Of a stretch of 64,000 nucleotides of DNA, positions 35,139 to 45,338 are shown one piece after another. Position numbers and translations under genes: made by a program. The notes under the pieces were generated by a model that saw nothing but the letters and a program-made list of their open reading frames with translations, was not told the DNA's origin and searched no databases. This DNA comes from Calocera cornea HHB12733 (taxonomy: Eukaryota > Basidiomycota > Dacrymycetes > Dacrymycetales > Dacrymycetaceae). The stretch spans positions 124,001-188,000 of the forward strand of contig KV423917.1 in NCBI GenBank assembly GCA_001632435.1, given 5' to 3'. The first letter of the stretch is position 1. Every line of letters begins with the position of its first letter.

Positions 35139-35890
35139 CTACATGCCCCTGCTCCGGATGATGCCCGCCCAGCTCCTCCCAACGAGGTGGGCGAACTGGG
35201 CGACCTCGGGCAGCGCACCCGTCCACCCCAGCAGGTCGCGCAGGAAGGTGTCTGAGCGCTGGGGCGCGGAGAGCTGGTGCAGCTCTGCGAGGGCGTAGAC
35301 GGCTGCGATGCGCGCGCGGGGGAGGTAGTAGGGTGTTGGTGGCTGCTGATGAGTGAGCGGGGATAGGCGGAGGGGGAAGGGCGGGAGCGGGACACACGGG
35401 TTGGGAGGACTGCGAGGAGAGCAGCCAGCACGCTTCGTCTGCGACTGCCGAGACGTGCTTGAGCCCCGGCAGAGGGCGGAAACGGGGTAGTGTTGTCGGG
35501 ATGGGAATGGGGGAAGTGAACGATGGTGAAGAGAGGAGTGCGAACGCCTGCTGTGCTGTCAGCATACAGCCAGGAAGGAAACGACGGGCGCACATCGGGC
35601 AAGTGCTGCAGCACAGGCTCGTTGTACCTCAGCCGCCTGGCGAGGAGCGCATACAGCTGCTGCTCCTTGTCGGCGTGCATTGCTTCCCCGAGCGCCTCGG
35701 CCATGTCCCGCCTAGCCTCCTGCAGCCACGCGTCGAAGAGCGTCTTGTCCGCCTGCTGGCCCCGGCCGAAGAGGGCGGTGACGGCGCTGTCTGACAGCTC
35801 GTCGGGGGCGGCGAGGGCGAGGGCGCGGCGGGTGAAGCCGTGGGAGGGGACGAGGGCAAATGCGCGCTTGAGGAGGGCGGCGCGGGACAT
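35139..35890 (-). CDS. COQ9: Ubiquinone biosynthesis protein COQ9, 216 aa
   Basis: COQ9 is a TetR-fold, lipid-binding mitochondrial protein that presents coenzyme Q intermediates to COQ7 in the matrix-side CoQ synthome. Exons 35890-35594, 35547-35398, 35342-35139 (217 codons). Matches to the family: LLKRAFALVPSHGFTRRALALAA at the N-terminus (a basic, amphipathic presequence-like start), LSDSAVTALFGRG, HLPDAFALLSS, LKHVSAVADEACWL, YYLPRARIAAVYALAELHQL and the ending GRSWAGIIRSRGM. Introns were placed by the family-conserved joins LPD-AFALL and QPPPTPYYLPRARI. Transcribed in the same direction as the methyltransferase gene upstream of it. Confidence 0.88.
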
Positions 35891-36154
35891 GGCTGGGTGG
35901 GTGCCGGGGGAGGGGGGTGGGCGTGGGTGCGGCTGACCGGGGGTGTGTGCGCCGGCAGGGGACGCGATGCGCTGGTCGGCCAGAAGCAACACGCCAGGAC
36001 AGAGACGCGCGAAGAAGCGCCCAGCAGCACCGCCACAAGCCATGTGCGTGACACGCGTTCCTGGGACAATTGAAGCGTGTTGGTGACTGCATCCATTGCA
36101 CCAGTGTTCTAATCCACGTGCCCACTGTGCGCCCGGCTAAGCCGTCCTCCACGC

Positions 36155-37590
36155 CTACTCGGCCTTCCTCCTCGCCCACACCCAGTTCAGCCGCCCGCGC
36201 ACCTTGCACGTCGGGTCGCTCACACCCTCGACGAACCCGTCCACCACCTCACGCGTCACGCCGGCCCCCTCGAGCCGGGGCACCATGCTGCCGTACCCCT
36301 TGATCAGGAACTGCTTGAGCACCTCCCCGAGCCTGTTCAGCCCCTCGTCTGTCGCCCCAACGCCCACCCCGCGTCAGCATCGGCCCGCTGCGCTCGACTC
36401 AGCAGGGGCAGACGCACCGCTAGTGAACGGCTGCATGGGCGGCTCGAGCACCCGCTCGTGCAGCTCCTCGCACAGCCCGCTCGCCCGGAGCACATCGAGC
36501 ATCTTCGGCCCCACCTCCCCGTCCACCCCGCGCGCGCGCATGATCCCCGAGTACAGCTCGTAGAACCGCGCGACGCCGCCCGGGATCGCCTCGCCGGGCG
36601 CGGGGAAGAGCATGTTGGTGCCTTCTTCGAGCAGGAGGTGGCCGCCCGGCTTGAGCGAGCGCAGCGCGCGGCCGATCATCTCCCGCGCATTTGGCAACTG
36701 TCGTACAGTACCAGTGATGTGAGTTAGCCAGGCACCAGGCGCGGCGCAGGGAGAAGCTAGCTCCAGGAAAGGGACGCACATGCACCAGGCAGAACCGGCT
36801 GTGGATAACGTCGAACGCCCCCTCGGGGAAGGGCCACTCCAGGGCGAGGTTAGCCTGCTCAAAGCTGCAGTTGGGCGGGGTGTGCCTGCCCGAACGGGTC
36901 AGCTGAAGCGCCTGCACGCGCCCCGGGAGCCACGGCCCGCCCCTGCGAGTGGACCGTCGGTGTCGGCGCGACGACGAAAACGCACCGGCTCGGCACGACG
37001 GGGACCATGTCCACGCCCAGCACGCGCGCGTCGGGAAACTCCGCGGCCATTTCCATCGCCCTGTTCCGAGCGATCATCAGCATCAGCGTCCCACTCCGCT
37101 CGCTGCCCACGAAGCAGCGCGGCCCTGAGCGAACGGAACGCACCAGATCCCGCTCCCTGTTCTTTTCCTGCTGTTAGCCCCGAGCCTGGTCTGGAAAGGA
37201 AGCGGCGGCGGCGCAGGGACGCACCCGAGATCTAGGATCGTGCTCGGCCGGCACTGCAGCTGCTGCAGCGGGGCGATGTAGTTCCCCCCGAGGTACGCCT
37301 TGAGTGCATAATGGCCCGCGTCGAGCCTGCCGCCTGTCAGCTGCGTGCCCAGCCCAGCCAGGCCAGGCCAGGCCGGGCGAGGGAACTCGAGCACTCACCG
37401 CCGCCTGTCCTCCTCCTCGTTGTCCTACCGCGGGCGGGTCAGCGCATCCCCCACGCCTGCTGAACTGAAAACGCGAGGGAGTGGTACGCACCGGCAAAGG
37501 GTAGGCGATCTCCTGCGCAGGCACCGGTGCGGGCGCGGGAGGGGGCAGCGCGAGCAGCGCCTCCTCCCGGCGGATCATGACGGCGTGCAT
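36155..37590 (-). CDS. Class I SAM-dependent methyltransferase (LaeA/Methyltransf_23-like), 299 aa, 8 exons
   Basis: Exons 37590-37492, 37424-37399, 37326-37225, 37161-37144, 37060-36986, 36885-36780, 36697-36418, 36348-36155 sum to exactly 300 codons. The SAM-binding motif I ILDLGTGSGIWA is assembled across three exons, one an 18-nt microexon (37144-37161). Motif II acidic residue is in VLGVDMVP; FDVIHSRFCLVH and LKPGGHLLLEEG follow. The DNEEEDRRRLDAGHYALKA lead-in is typical of fungal LaeA-like/UMTA-type methyltransferases, which act on small molecules or as regulators of secondary metabolism. Substrate unknown. Most introns start GTGCGT. Confidence 0.85.
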
Positions 37591-39108
37591 GCTGCGGTCT
37601 TCTGTTCTCTCTTCACCTGTGCGCGGCCGCGAACCTGCGCTCGGCGATCGGCGATGTGTGTGCGGTAGGCTGTCGGAGGCTGCCTACGCTTGCTGGGGCA
37701 GGGGCCGTCGCGTCCTGTGTACGTACGGGGCGCGCTGCCCCGCCCAGAGCTTGCTTTATATATATACCCACCCCACCGTGCGAGCCCCGGTCGCACTTCG
37801 ATTCGCGCGGGCGGCGTGGGTGGGGTGCCGCGTGCCGCTGGGCGGGTGCTGGCAGCGTCGAAGCTGGGCAGCCGCGGCCCGGCGAAGCGGGCGCATGGCG
37901 CCCGTGAATCGGAATCGATCGTGAGCCGTGGGCCCGTGGGACGGTGTTGTAGTCCTGTGCCATACAAACCTGTTGTCCGTCTGAGAAGCAACAGGACCAT
38001 GTTCCCCGTTCCCAGGGCGCGCAGGCACGGTCTGCTCCGCAAAGCACGCGCAGAAACGGCGACTCACGCAGCGACTGGCGGGCCGGCTGCCGAGTGCCAA
38101 GTGCCAAGTGCCAAGTGCCAATCCAATAGCCAAAGTGGCAAGCGCGCAGGTCAGTACTATTGTACAGTGCCTCAGAGCTGGGAACGCAAGGGAAGCCAGA
38201 AGCCAGACGCCAGAAGCCAGAAGCCAGAAGCCGCGACCTTGGAGAGCACGGAGCACAACGTGCTTCGCGCGCTGGCGCTTCGTGGCTTCGCGCCCCAGGG
38301 CGCGCTGGATTCCTCGGCGCCGTGCGCCGGTGGCCGAGCGGCCCCTGACGGCTTCCGACGCGTGGTGATCCTCTGCTGTGGAACCTGCGTGTCGACACCT
38401 CCGAGCACGCTGATACGCTGCCACTGATGGGATGTACTGTCTGATGTGTGATGTACGATGTACGATGTATGGTCCATAGGGAGCTGGCGTGGCGTGCGGC
38501 GGGCCGATCCCGCGAGCCTCGAGGCGCCTTTTCGAACTAGTACATAGAGGTGGGAGAAGGCCACGCTGCACACTGCACGCTGCACGCGGCACGCGGCACG
38601 CTTGAGCCTATTGTCTTGCATTGCGGCATTACGAAACAATAAGTACACGGGTTGGGCTGCCCCCGGCCCCGGCCCCGGCCCCCGTCCGCCGGCCGCCGGC
38701 ATCGTGTGACCCGTGGGCCCACGGATCGTGCACCCAGCCTGCTGCCCGTCAGTGCACGGTGCAGGTCGCGGGAAGGGACGCGGTGACGGGAAGGGAAGGA
38801 AGAAGCTGGGAAGGGACGAGTGCGTGCGTGCGCGGCATGTGGGCTGGGTCTGGACAGTCAGTTGCAACTTGCCCGGGCCGCTGGGATCGGGGATTCGGGG
38901 AGAACTGACGCCAGTCCGGATTCTCGTCCGTCCGTACGCGGGTAATGTACATGCGGGAAGGGACGGGGTCCCGTTCTCGGGCACTGGTGTGCTGTGGTGG
39001 GGCTGGAGCTGGAGCAGAAGCAGAAGCAGAAGCAACCGCCGATGGGACCGCGCACGCTGGCCACCAACGTCCCCCTGGGCAGACGTGAACCACTACAGGC
39101 GGTCACGG
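37591..39108. other. GC-rich intergenic with short tandem repeats, up to an assembly gap
   Basis: Contains a TGCCAAG heptamer run at about 38094-38122 and an AGAAGCC-type repeat at about 38200-38232. Long open frames exist on both strands (for example 37613-38398 minus) but have no domain, start context or exon logic. A CGGCCCC-type run lies near 38662-38685. No gene recognised. Confidence 0.45.
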
Positions 39109-39713
39109 NNNNNNNNNNNNNNNNNNNNNNNNNNNNNNNNNNNNNNNNNNNNNNNNNNNNNNNNNNNNNNNNNNNNNNNNNNNNNNNNNNNNNNNNNNNN
39201 NNNNNNNNNNNNNNNNNNNNNNNNNNNNNNNNNNNNNNNNNNNNNNNNNNNNNNNNNNNNNNNNNNNNNNNNNNNNNNNNNNNNNNNNNNNNNNNNNNNN
39301 NNNNNNNNNNNNNNNNNNNNNNNNNNNNNNNNNNNNNNNNNNNNNNNNNNNNNNNNNNNNNNNNNNNNNNNNNNNNNNNNNNNNNNNNNNNNNNNNNNNN
39401 NNNNNNNNNNNNNNNNNNNNNNNNNNNNNNNNNNNNNNNNNNNNNNNNNNNNNNNNNNNNNNNNNNNNNNNNNNNNNNNNNNNNNNNNNNNNNNNNNNNN
39501 NNNNNNNNNNNNNNNNNNNNNNNNNNNNNNNNNNNNNNNNNNNNNNNNNNNNNNNNNNNNNNNNNNNNNNNNNNNNNNNNNNNNNNNNNNNNNNNNNNNN
39601 NNNNNNNNNNNNNNNNNNNNNNNNNNNNNNNNNNNNNNNNNNNNNNNNNNNNNNNNNNNNNNNNNNNNNNNNNNNNNNNNNNNNNNNNNNNNNNNNNNNN
39701 NNNNNNNNNNNNN
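39109..39713. other. Assembly gap (605 undetermined bases)
   Basis: Run of N between GC-rich flanks; the right flank starts with a GGGAGGT tandem repeat (39714-39740). It lies between the two arms of the FMO inverted duplication. Confidence 0.98.
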
Positions 39714-40367
39714 GGGAGGTGGGAGGTGGGAGGTGGGCGGCGGAGCCCGCGTGCGCGTAGGCTGGCGGGGTCCCGTGCTCGGAGAAGGAGGAAGAGGAGG
39801 GGAAGACGTGTGAGCCTGTTGGGGGAACCTGCGGCGGGGCAGTCCAGGAGACGCAGCTGAGACCGCCCGGCGCCGAGTGCAGCCGCGAGGAGCGGAGGGT
39901 TTTCGTTCGTCTGCCTGGGAGCTTATCGTCCCCACTGCCGGTCCGGATGGATCTGGCAAGGAGCGCTCTGCAGGGGGATAGGCAGATCGCGTCGCCTACT
40001 GTACGGGGCGGGCACCGTGGTGGGCAAGGGCCTTGCCTTAAGTAGGAGGAGCACGCCCTGCAGGCCGTCGCTCGGGCCGAGCCCCGGCGCTCGGCAAGGG
40101 TGACGTTTACGTCCATCGCCTCCGCCCCTCCGTCCCCGCCTCGCTCTGGGCGCGGAGGAGACGCGGGTCCGGGTGTGCAGGGAACCCGGGGTGGGTCACG
40201 CCCCCCCGCTGTCTCACGGACTCGGGGTCGCGGCCAAAGGGGGTAATGACACGCCGAGGCGCCGAGGCGGGGAGGGATGGGGGACAGGTGGGGAAGCGGT
40301 CGGGTACATAACCGGGGGTCGAGGTGGCACCCTGCCCCTCCCCCTCGCCTGCCCACTCACCGCCAAC
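39714..40367. other. Upstream region of FMO4
   Basis: Begins with about four GGGAGGT units next to the gap. No gene recognised; it presumably contains the FMO4 promoter. Confidence 0.45.
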
Positions 40368-42630
40368 ATGGCCACGCCCGCCGACCTCCCGACGCACACC
40401 GCCCTGGGCGGGCCCCCTCCCCCGCACGCCCTCACCGCCTTCCCCGCCCACGCCACCACCTGGTTCGCAGCCTTCGCCACCGCACTCGCCTCCCCAGCCC
40501 CCGACATCCCCGCCGCCCTCGCCCTCCTCTCCACCGACGCCTACTGGCGCGACATGCTCGCCCTCACCTGGGACTTCCGCTCCTTCCACCGCAAACCCGC
40601 AATCGCCACATTCCTCACAGACCGCCTCCCCACCACGGGCCTGACAGACCTGCACCTCAGCACAGAGCACCCGCCCAAGCTGGAGCAGCCCTGGCAGGAC
40701 GTCTCCTGGCTCGTGCTTGTCTTCTCCTTCTCTACCAAAGCGGGCACGGGCTCAGGCATAGCCAGGCTGGTGTACGACCATGCCGCCGCCTCCGCCTCCT
40801 CGGGAGAATCACCAGGCGCATGGAAGGCCTACACGATCTACACCAACCTCGAGTCGCTGCACAACGCGCCCGAGGCCATCGGCCCCCTGCGCAACCCCTA
40901 CCCGAACCACGGCCAGTGGCTCTCCGCCCTCGCCGCCGCCCTCTCCTTCCCCGAGGACCCGGAGGTGCTCATCATCGGCGCGGGCCAGTCCGGGTTAGAC
41001 GTCGCGGTGCGGCTCAAGGTGCTGGGCGTTCGCGCGCTTTGCGTGGAGAGGCAGGGACAGGTCGGCGACCAGTGGAGGGGCAGGTACGAGGCGCTCTGCT
41101 TGCATGATCCTGTTTGTGCGTGGTCCCTTCTTGTCCAACCCCAGCCCGGCCGGTGCCGGGGCTCCACGGGCCCATACTGACCCATGTATGCGCATCGCCG
41201 TTCGCCGTGTAGGGTATGACCACCTGCCGTACCTGCCCTTCCCGCCCACGTGGCCCGTCTACACGCCCGCGCACAAGCTCGCCGACTGGCTCGCCTCCTA
41301 CGCACACACCATGGAGCTCCCCATCTGGCTCTCCTCCTCCGTGCAGTCGGCTACTTGGGACAAGGACGCCAAAATGTGGGACGTCGTCGTGCTCCGAGGG
41401 CTGGAGGGAGGGGCGAAGGAGGAGCGCAGGATGCGCGTAAGGCATGTGGTTTATGCGGCTGGGCTCGCGGGCGGAGTGCCGAATATGCCCAAGATCGCTG
41501 GGATGGTGCGTGCCCCCGCATACGTCCCCGCGTTACCGAAGTTCTTCGTTCTTACCGGACCTGATCTTGCCCGCAGGAGGACTTCAAGGGCAAGATCGTG
41601 CACTCCACGGCGCACAAAACTGCCAAGGACTACCTGGGCAAGAAGGTGCTCGTGGTCGGCGCGGCGACCTCGGCCCACGACATCGCGCACGACTTTGCCA
41701 AGCACGGCGTGGACGTCACCCTCTTCCAGCGCGCATCCACGTACATCATGACCACGGCCAACGGGATGCCGGTGGTGATGCGCGGGCTGTACTGGGAGGG
41801 CGGCCCGCCGACGGACCTCGCCGACCGGCTCAGCGCCAGCCTGCCGAACGCGGTCATGCGCGCCGTGCACCGGCGGTACACGGCCGAGATCGCGGAGAAG
41901 GACCGGGAGCTGCTGGCCGGCCTGGACAGAGTCGGGTTCACCCGCAATGAGGGCGTCGACGGCAGCGGATTCCTGCACTTGGCATACTCCAGGGGCGGCG
42001 GGTACTATCTTGGTGCGTGCGCTTGCGTCCCTCCCTCCTCCTCTGCCTTGCCTGCAACTTCAGCTCTCTGCCTCTGCCTCCTGTCTGACGTGCTAACGCA
42101 CCCGCTGCAGACGTGGGCGCGAGCCAGCTGATCGTCGACGGCAAGATCGGGCTGAAGAACGGGTGCGAGATCGACCGCTTCACGCCGACAGGCGTACAGT
42201 TCACGGACGGGACCGAGCTGCCCGCCGACCTCGTCGTCTTCGCCACCGGCTTCGGCGACATCAAGCAGTCTATGGCCGCCATCTTCCCGGCCGACGTCCT
42301 GCACTCGCTCAAGCCCGTCTGGGGCGTGGACGCGGAGGGCGAGATCAGGGCCGCGTGGGGGGACAGCGGCCACGACGCGTTCTGGTACATGATGGGTGCG
42401 CCCTTTCTCCCCGGTAGCCCGGTAGCGCGGGCGCGGCGGGAGGAATGCTGATCAAGAGACAGGCAACCTCTGCCTGTGCAGGTTCCACAGCAAGCATATC
42501 GCCCTCCGTGCGTTGCGTTCCGCTGTCCCTAGCCCTAGCCGCGAGCAGCCACTGACAGCCTTGCCCAGAGATCAAAGCCATCCAGATGGGCGTCTTTGGC
42601 GAGCGGTATACCAAGGGCAAGCCGAGCTGA
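40368..42630 (+). CDS. NTF2-like/flavin-containing monooxygenase fusion, FMO4, 622 aa, 6 exons
   Basis: Inverted duplicate of FMO3: exons 40368-41115, 41213-41505, 41577-42012, 42111-42395, 42463-42507, 42569-42630 have the same lengths as in FMO3 (748, 293, 436, 285, 45, 62). Domains are the same: NTF2/SnoaL-like N-terminus (YWRDMLALTWDFRSFH), FAD motif IIGAGQSGLD, FMO-type FKGKIVHSTAH, a changed NADPH motif VVGAATSAHDI and FATGFGDIK. Divergence is greatest in the first 90 residues (MATPADLPTHTALGG) and in the small fifth exon, where FMO3 has NLAWCRFYSKHVAL and FMO4 NLCLCRFHSKHIAL. It lies tail-to-tail with a tiny peptide gene, as FMO3 does. Confidence 0.9.
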
Positions 42631-42838
42631 GCACGCGCCCTCCTGCCCGCGCGCAGCGCAGCGCGCACGGCACTGCGGCGCCCCAACCCGTCGGATTACA
42701 ATGTACTGTACTCTGCAGAACGGCTATGTACAGGCATCCTGGACCAGCGTGGAAATGAGCGATATCCGTCTGAACACCGATAACGTGTGCTACAGTACCC
42801 CATCTTCCCAGCTTAGTCGATCCGGAGACGTGGGCTGT

Positions 42839-43019
42839 TCACTTGCAAATCATGTCCCGCTTGCCAGGTGGGGTGGCGCAAAAGTCCGGGTCCGGAACCT
42901 GCAGATCATTCCTGAACCTCTCCCTCCCCGTAAAGATAGTGGAATCTTACCTCAACCGGCGCGGCAAGGGCAAGAGCCGCAAAGGCAAAGACCGCAAGGG
43001 CGAAGCGGGAGAGAAGCAT
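42839..43019 (-). CDS. Tiny secreted peptide precursor 2, 42 aa
   Basis: Exons 43019-42951 and 42898-42839, one phase-0 intron of 52 nt. Exon 1 is the family signal peptide (MLLSRFALAVFAFAALALAA, then PVE). Exon 2 encodes VPDPDFCATPPGKRDMICK: only two Cys, with a KR pair inside rather than at the exon start. It is the most divergent member in the mature part while its leader stays closest to the others. A TATATAA box (43121-43127) lies about 105 bases upstream. It is placed relative to FMO4 as peptide 1 is to FMO3, so both came from the same duplication. Function unknown. Confidence 0.65.
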
Positions 43020-43120
43020 GTTGCTTGTGTCTGGGTGCGAGACTGGGTGGGATGTGCAGGTGACCCGACAGTGCAGATCGAGAGGTCTCTGGGTGCACTT
43101 GTTGCTCGCTGCAGAGCGTC

Positions 43121-43127
43121 TTATATA
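43121..43127 (-). promoter_or_regulatory. TATA box of peptide gene 2
   Basis: TATATAA on the minus strand about 102-108 bases before the ATG at 43019, a spacing shared with peptide gene 3 and the repeat precursor. Confidence 0.6.
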
Positions 43128-43946
43128 CATATACCGTGCCCCCAGGTCCGCGGATAGCCGTGAACAACGCACGGCCTGCGCCAGCAAGGTAGTGTGGCCT
43201 CCCGCACAGGTACTCCAATTGTGGACGGAGCTAGCGCGTAGACGCGCCTTCGAGCAGCGCCTTGGGACCGCGAGGAGCCTCGCACCCGCGGCCGCCGGTA
43301 GTGTTCAGTCCTGGGCAGGAAAGTGGGTGCAATAGTTATGGGGAAGGCGGATAGACGATGTACCCGGGAGGCAGCAGCTGTTCAGGATGCCGAGGGGTGA
43401 CTGGCCAGCGAGAGGCACTTCCAACCGCTAAGCCAAAGAGGGTCAATAGCCGACCATTGCAGCCTAGCCGATCACCTCCGAGTCCATAGTGGGTCGAGCT
43501 GCCCGCAATCTCGTCCACCCTGAAACAAGTTAGCGAGCGGAACTTGCATACTCATTGAAGCCCTGCCAGCAGTGAACAGAAGCTGCCCGGTGAGGTCTGA
43601 GATCTCCCTCTCTGGTTCACCGACCACGCGCTCTCCGAGTAGCACTGGACCAGCTCTCGCCCAAGGGTAGTCCGACAAGATCATACCCTACGTGTTTGGG
43701 TTGACGGGAAGCTTGGTACTGGGGGGACGAAGGTAGGGTATTTTAGCGAGTTCGTGAGGCGGCGCTGGTCCGGCATTAGCAGAAGCAGCTGCAGGGACAT
43801 GTGGGCGCATAATAGGGTTTGTTTGTTGGAGTTGATGCGCTAGGCACACGTGACACGGAAAACGAAGATACAAGAACATAACATAATCCAATAGTTCTTC
43901 CCTCCGCACGTCCAACGCTCTTCCCGCTCGGATGTTTTGGAAGCAT
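43128..43946. other. Intergenic between peptide genes 2 and 3
   Basis: About 820 bases. Open frames occur on minus (for example 43472-43684) without recognisable features. No peptide-type leader was found here. Confidence 0.4.
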
Positions 43947-44155
43947 TTACTCCGGGCATGGCCCCGTTCCCCTGCACGGTGGGCAGATCACCTCGCCCGT
44001 GGCGGTGACTTCGCAGAGACGCTTCTACGGGCCAGTATCAACTCCCTTTCCACCTCGGAATAATGGGAGACAGCACATACCTCCATCTCCGCCGGAGCGG
44101 CAAAGGCGAGGGTGGACGCGGTGAGAACAGCGAGGGCGAAGCGAGAGAAGAACAT
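43947..44155 (-). CDS. Tiny secreted cysteine-bearing peptide precursor 3, 50 aa
   Basis: Exons 44155-44081 and 44024-43947, phase-0 intron of 56 nt. Exon 1: signal peptide MFFSRFALAVLTASTLAFAA then PAEME. Exon 2 begins KR and has four Cys: KRLCEVTATGEVICPPC, then RGTGPCPE. The spacing closely follows peptide 1 (KRxCxxT.xGEV...C.PC.....CP), so the two mature peptides are homologous. Predicted release after KR gives 23 residues. TATAAAA (44260-44266) is about 106 bases upstream. Same strand as peptide genes 2 and 4. Unknown family. Confidence 0.7.
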
Positions 44156-44259
44156 GTTCGATCGTTTGTGGTTTGGTGGGTGCCTGCGGTTACTGTGTGG
44201 GCTGGAGGTGTAAAGGCGAACGAGGTGCGCTGAAGCTCATGGTGCTCGCAAGGTAGACC

Positions 44260-44266
44260 TTTTATA
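44260..44266 (-). promoter_or_regulatory. TATA box of peptide gene 3
   Basis: TATAAAA on minus about 106 bases before the ATG at 44155. Confidence 0.65.
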
Positions 44267-44963
44267 CCCCGAATGTGTCCTGCCGTCACTTTCATCCTGG
44301 AACCGGAATCGCACATATCTCGGGCGGCACCGCGTCATACCCGGTCTATACACTAGATTAGTCAAGCACTAGACCAGTCAATGCCAAATCTTACATCTTT
44401 CACTTTTCATGGCCGTACCACACCAACACAAGCGAAGGTCATGACTCCGCTTTGCACGAAGTGGCAATTTGGCGCTCGTCGGCCGGCTCTTCTTGCATAA
44501 GGGCAGGGACGAAACACCGGTCATCGCAATCGGCCTGATTGATGATGAGCGATGAGTGAAGTGATGATGGCCGGTGCCCGCCTAGGGGCTGCCTTCCGAT
44601 TTCGAAGGCGTTGCTGTCGACTACAGGAGGGGCGGAGAGCCCAGCGGTTTGTCCTCGAAATGGTGTTATCGGGTGACAACGCAGCGCGGGATGAGGCGGG
44701 TGATACTGTATACCCCATCAGCGGGCGGTGATTTCCGATCAATAGATAGGCGGACACGGGCAGTGAACGGTGGTAGAATAAAAACAATTCTCCATCAACG
44801 AAAGGTACTACAGTAGTTGTTGGGGATGAGAGGAAGGGTTACAGGGAGGGTACATATCAATCCAAATCCGGAACGAGTCCTGACACATGCAAGCTTATCT
44901 CTTCGATATCCAACTCTGTTCTCCCTTCTCCATATAGAACGGATGGTGAGACGGTGTATTGAA
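44267..44963. other. Intergenic between peptide genes 3 and 4
   Basis: About 700 bases; no further gene or leader-like ORF seen. Confidence 0.4.
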
Positions 44964-45196
44964 CTACTTGTCGCTCGGGCAGTTCTTGCCTTCCTTGGTC
45001 ACACACACCGGGGTGCATTGCAGGTCCCCCCCGTCGAGGTTTTCGAAACATAGCCTCCTCTGCATATGCGAGCCTCTTAGCTGGCCGCCTTCTGAGGCAG
45101 AGAGGGGAAACTCACCTCGAGCTCCAAGGGAGCGGGAGCAGCGAGAGTGAGGGCCGCAACGGCCAAAAAGGCGAGAGAGACGCGAGAGAGGTACAT
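44964..45196 (-). CDS. Tiny secreted cysteine-bearing peptide precursor 4, 58 aa
   Basis: Exons 45196-45116 and 45059-44964, phase-0 intron of 56 nt. Exon 1: MYLSRVSLAFLAVAALTLAA then PAPLELE. Exon 2 begins with the dibasic RR and has four Cys: RRLCFENLDGGDLQC, then TPVCVTKEGKNCPSDK. This is the same C...C.PxC...C layout as peptides 1 and 3, with longer spacing. TATATAA (45332-45338) is about 137 bases upstream. Predicted mature peptide of 29 residues. Unknown family and function. Confidence 0.7.
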
Positions 45197-45331
45197 CCTT
45201 CGTGGGATGGTCGTGCTCTGGTCTGTGGGTGGGGCTTGTAGTGGGCAGGGAGGTTGGCAGATGGGTTGGGTGTTGCGTTGGATCGCTCGATCGTTTGCTT
45301 GGCGGGGACCTTGCCAGCCGCTGGAGACTGC

Positions 45332-45338
45332 TTATATA
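45332..45338 (-). promoter_or_regulatory. TATA box of peptide gene 4
   Basis: TATATAA on minus about 137 bases before the ATG at 45196. Confidence 0.6.

Noticed and set aside
37613..38427. Long overlapping open frames on both strands (up to 260 codons)
   Set aside because: GC-rich DNA has few stop codons; no domain, leader or exon logic, and the frames contain short tandem repeats.
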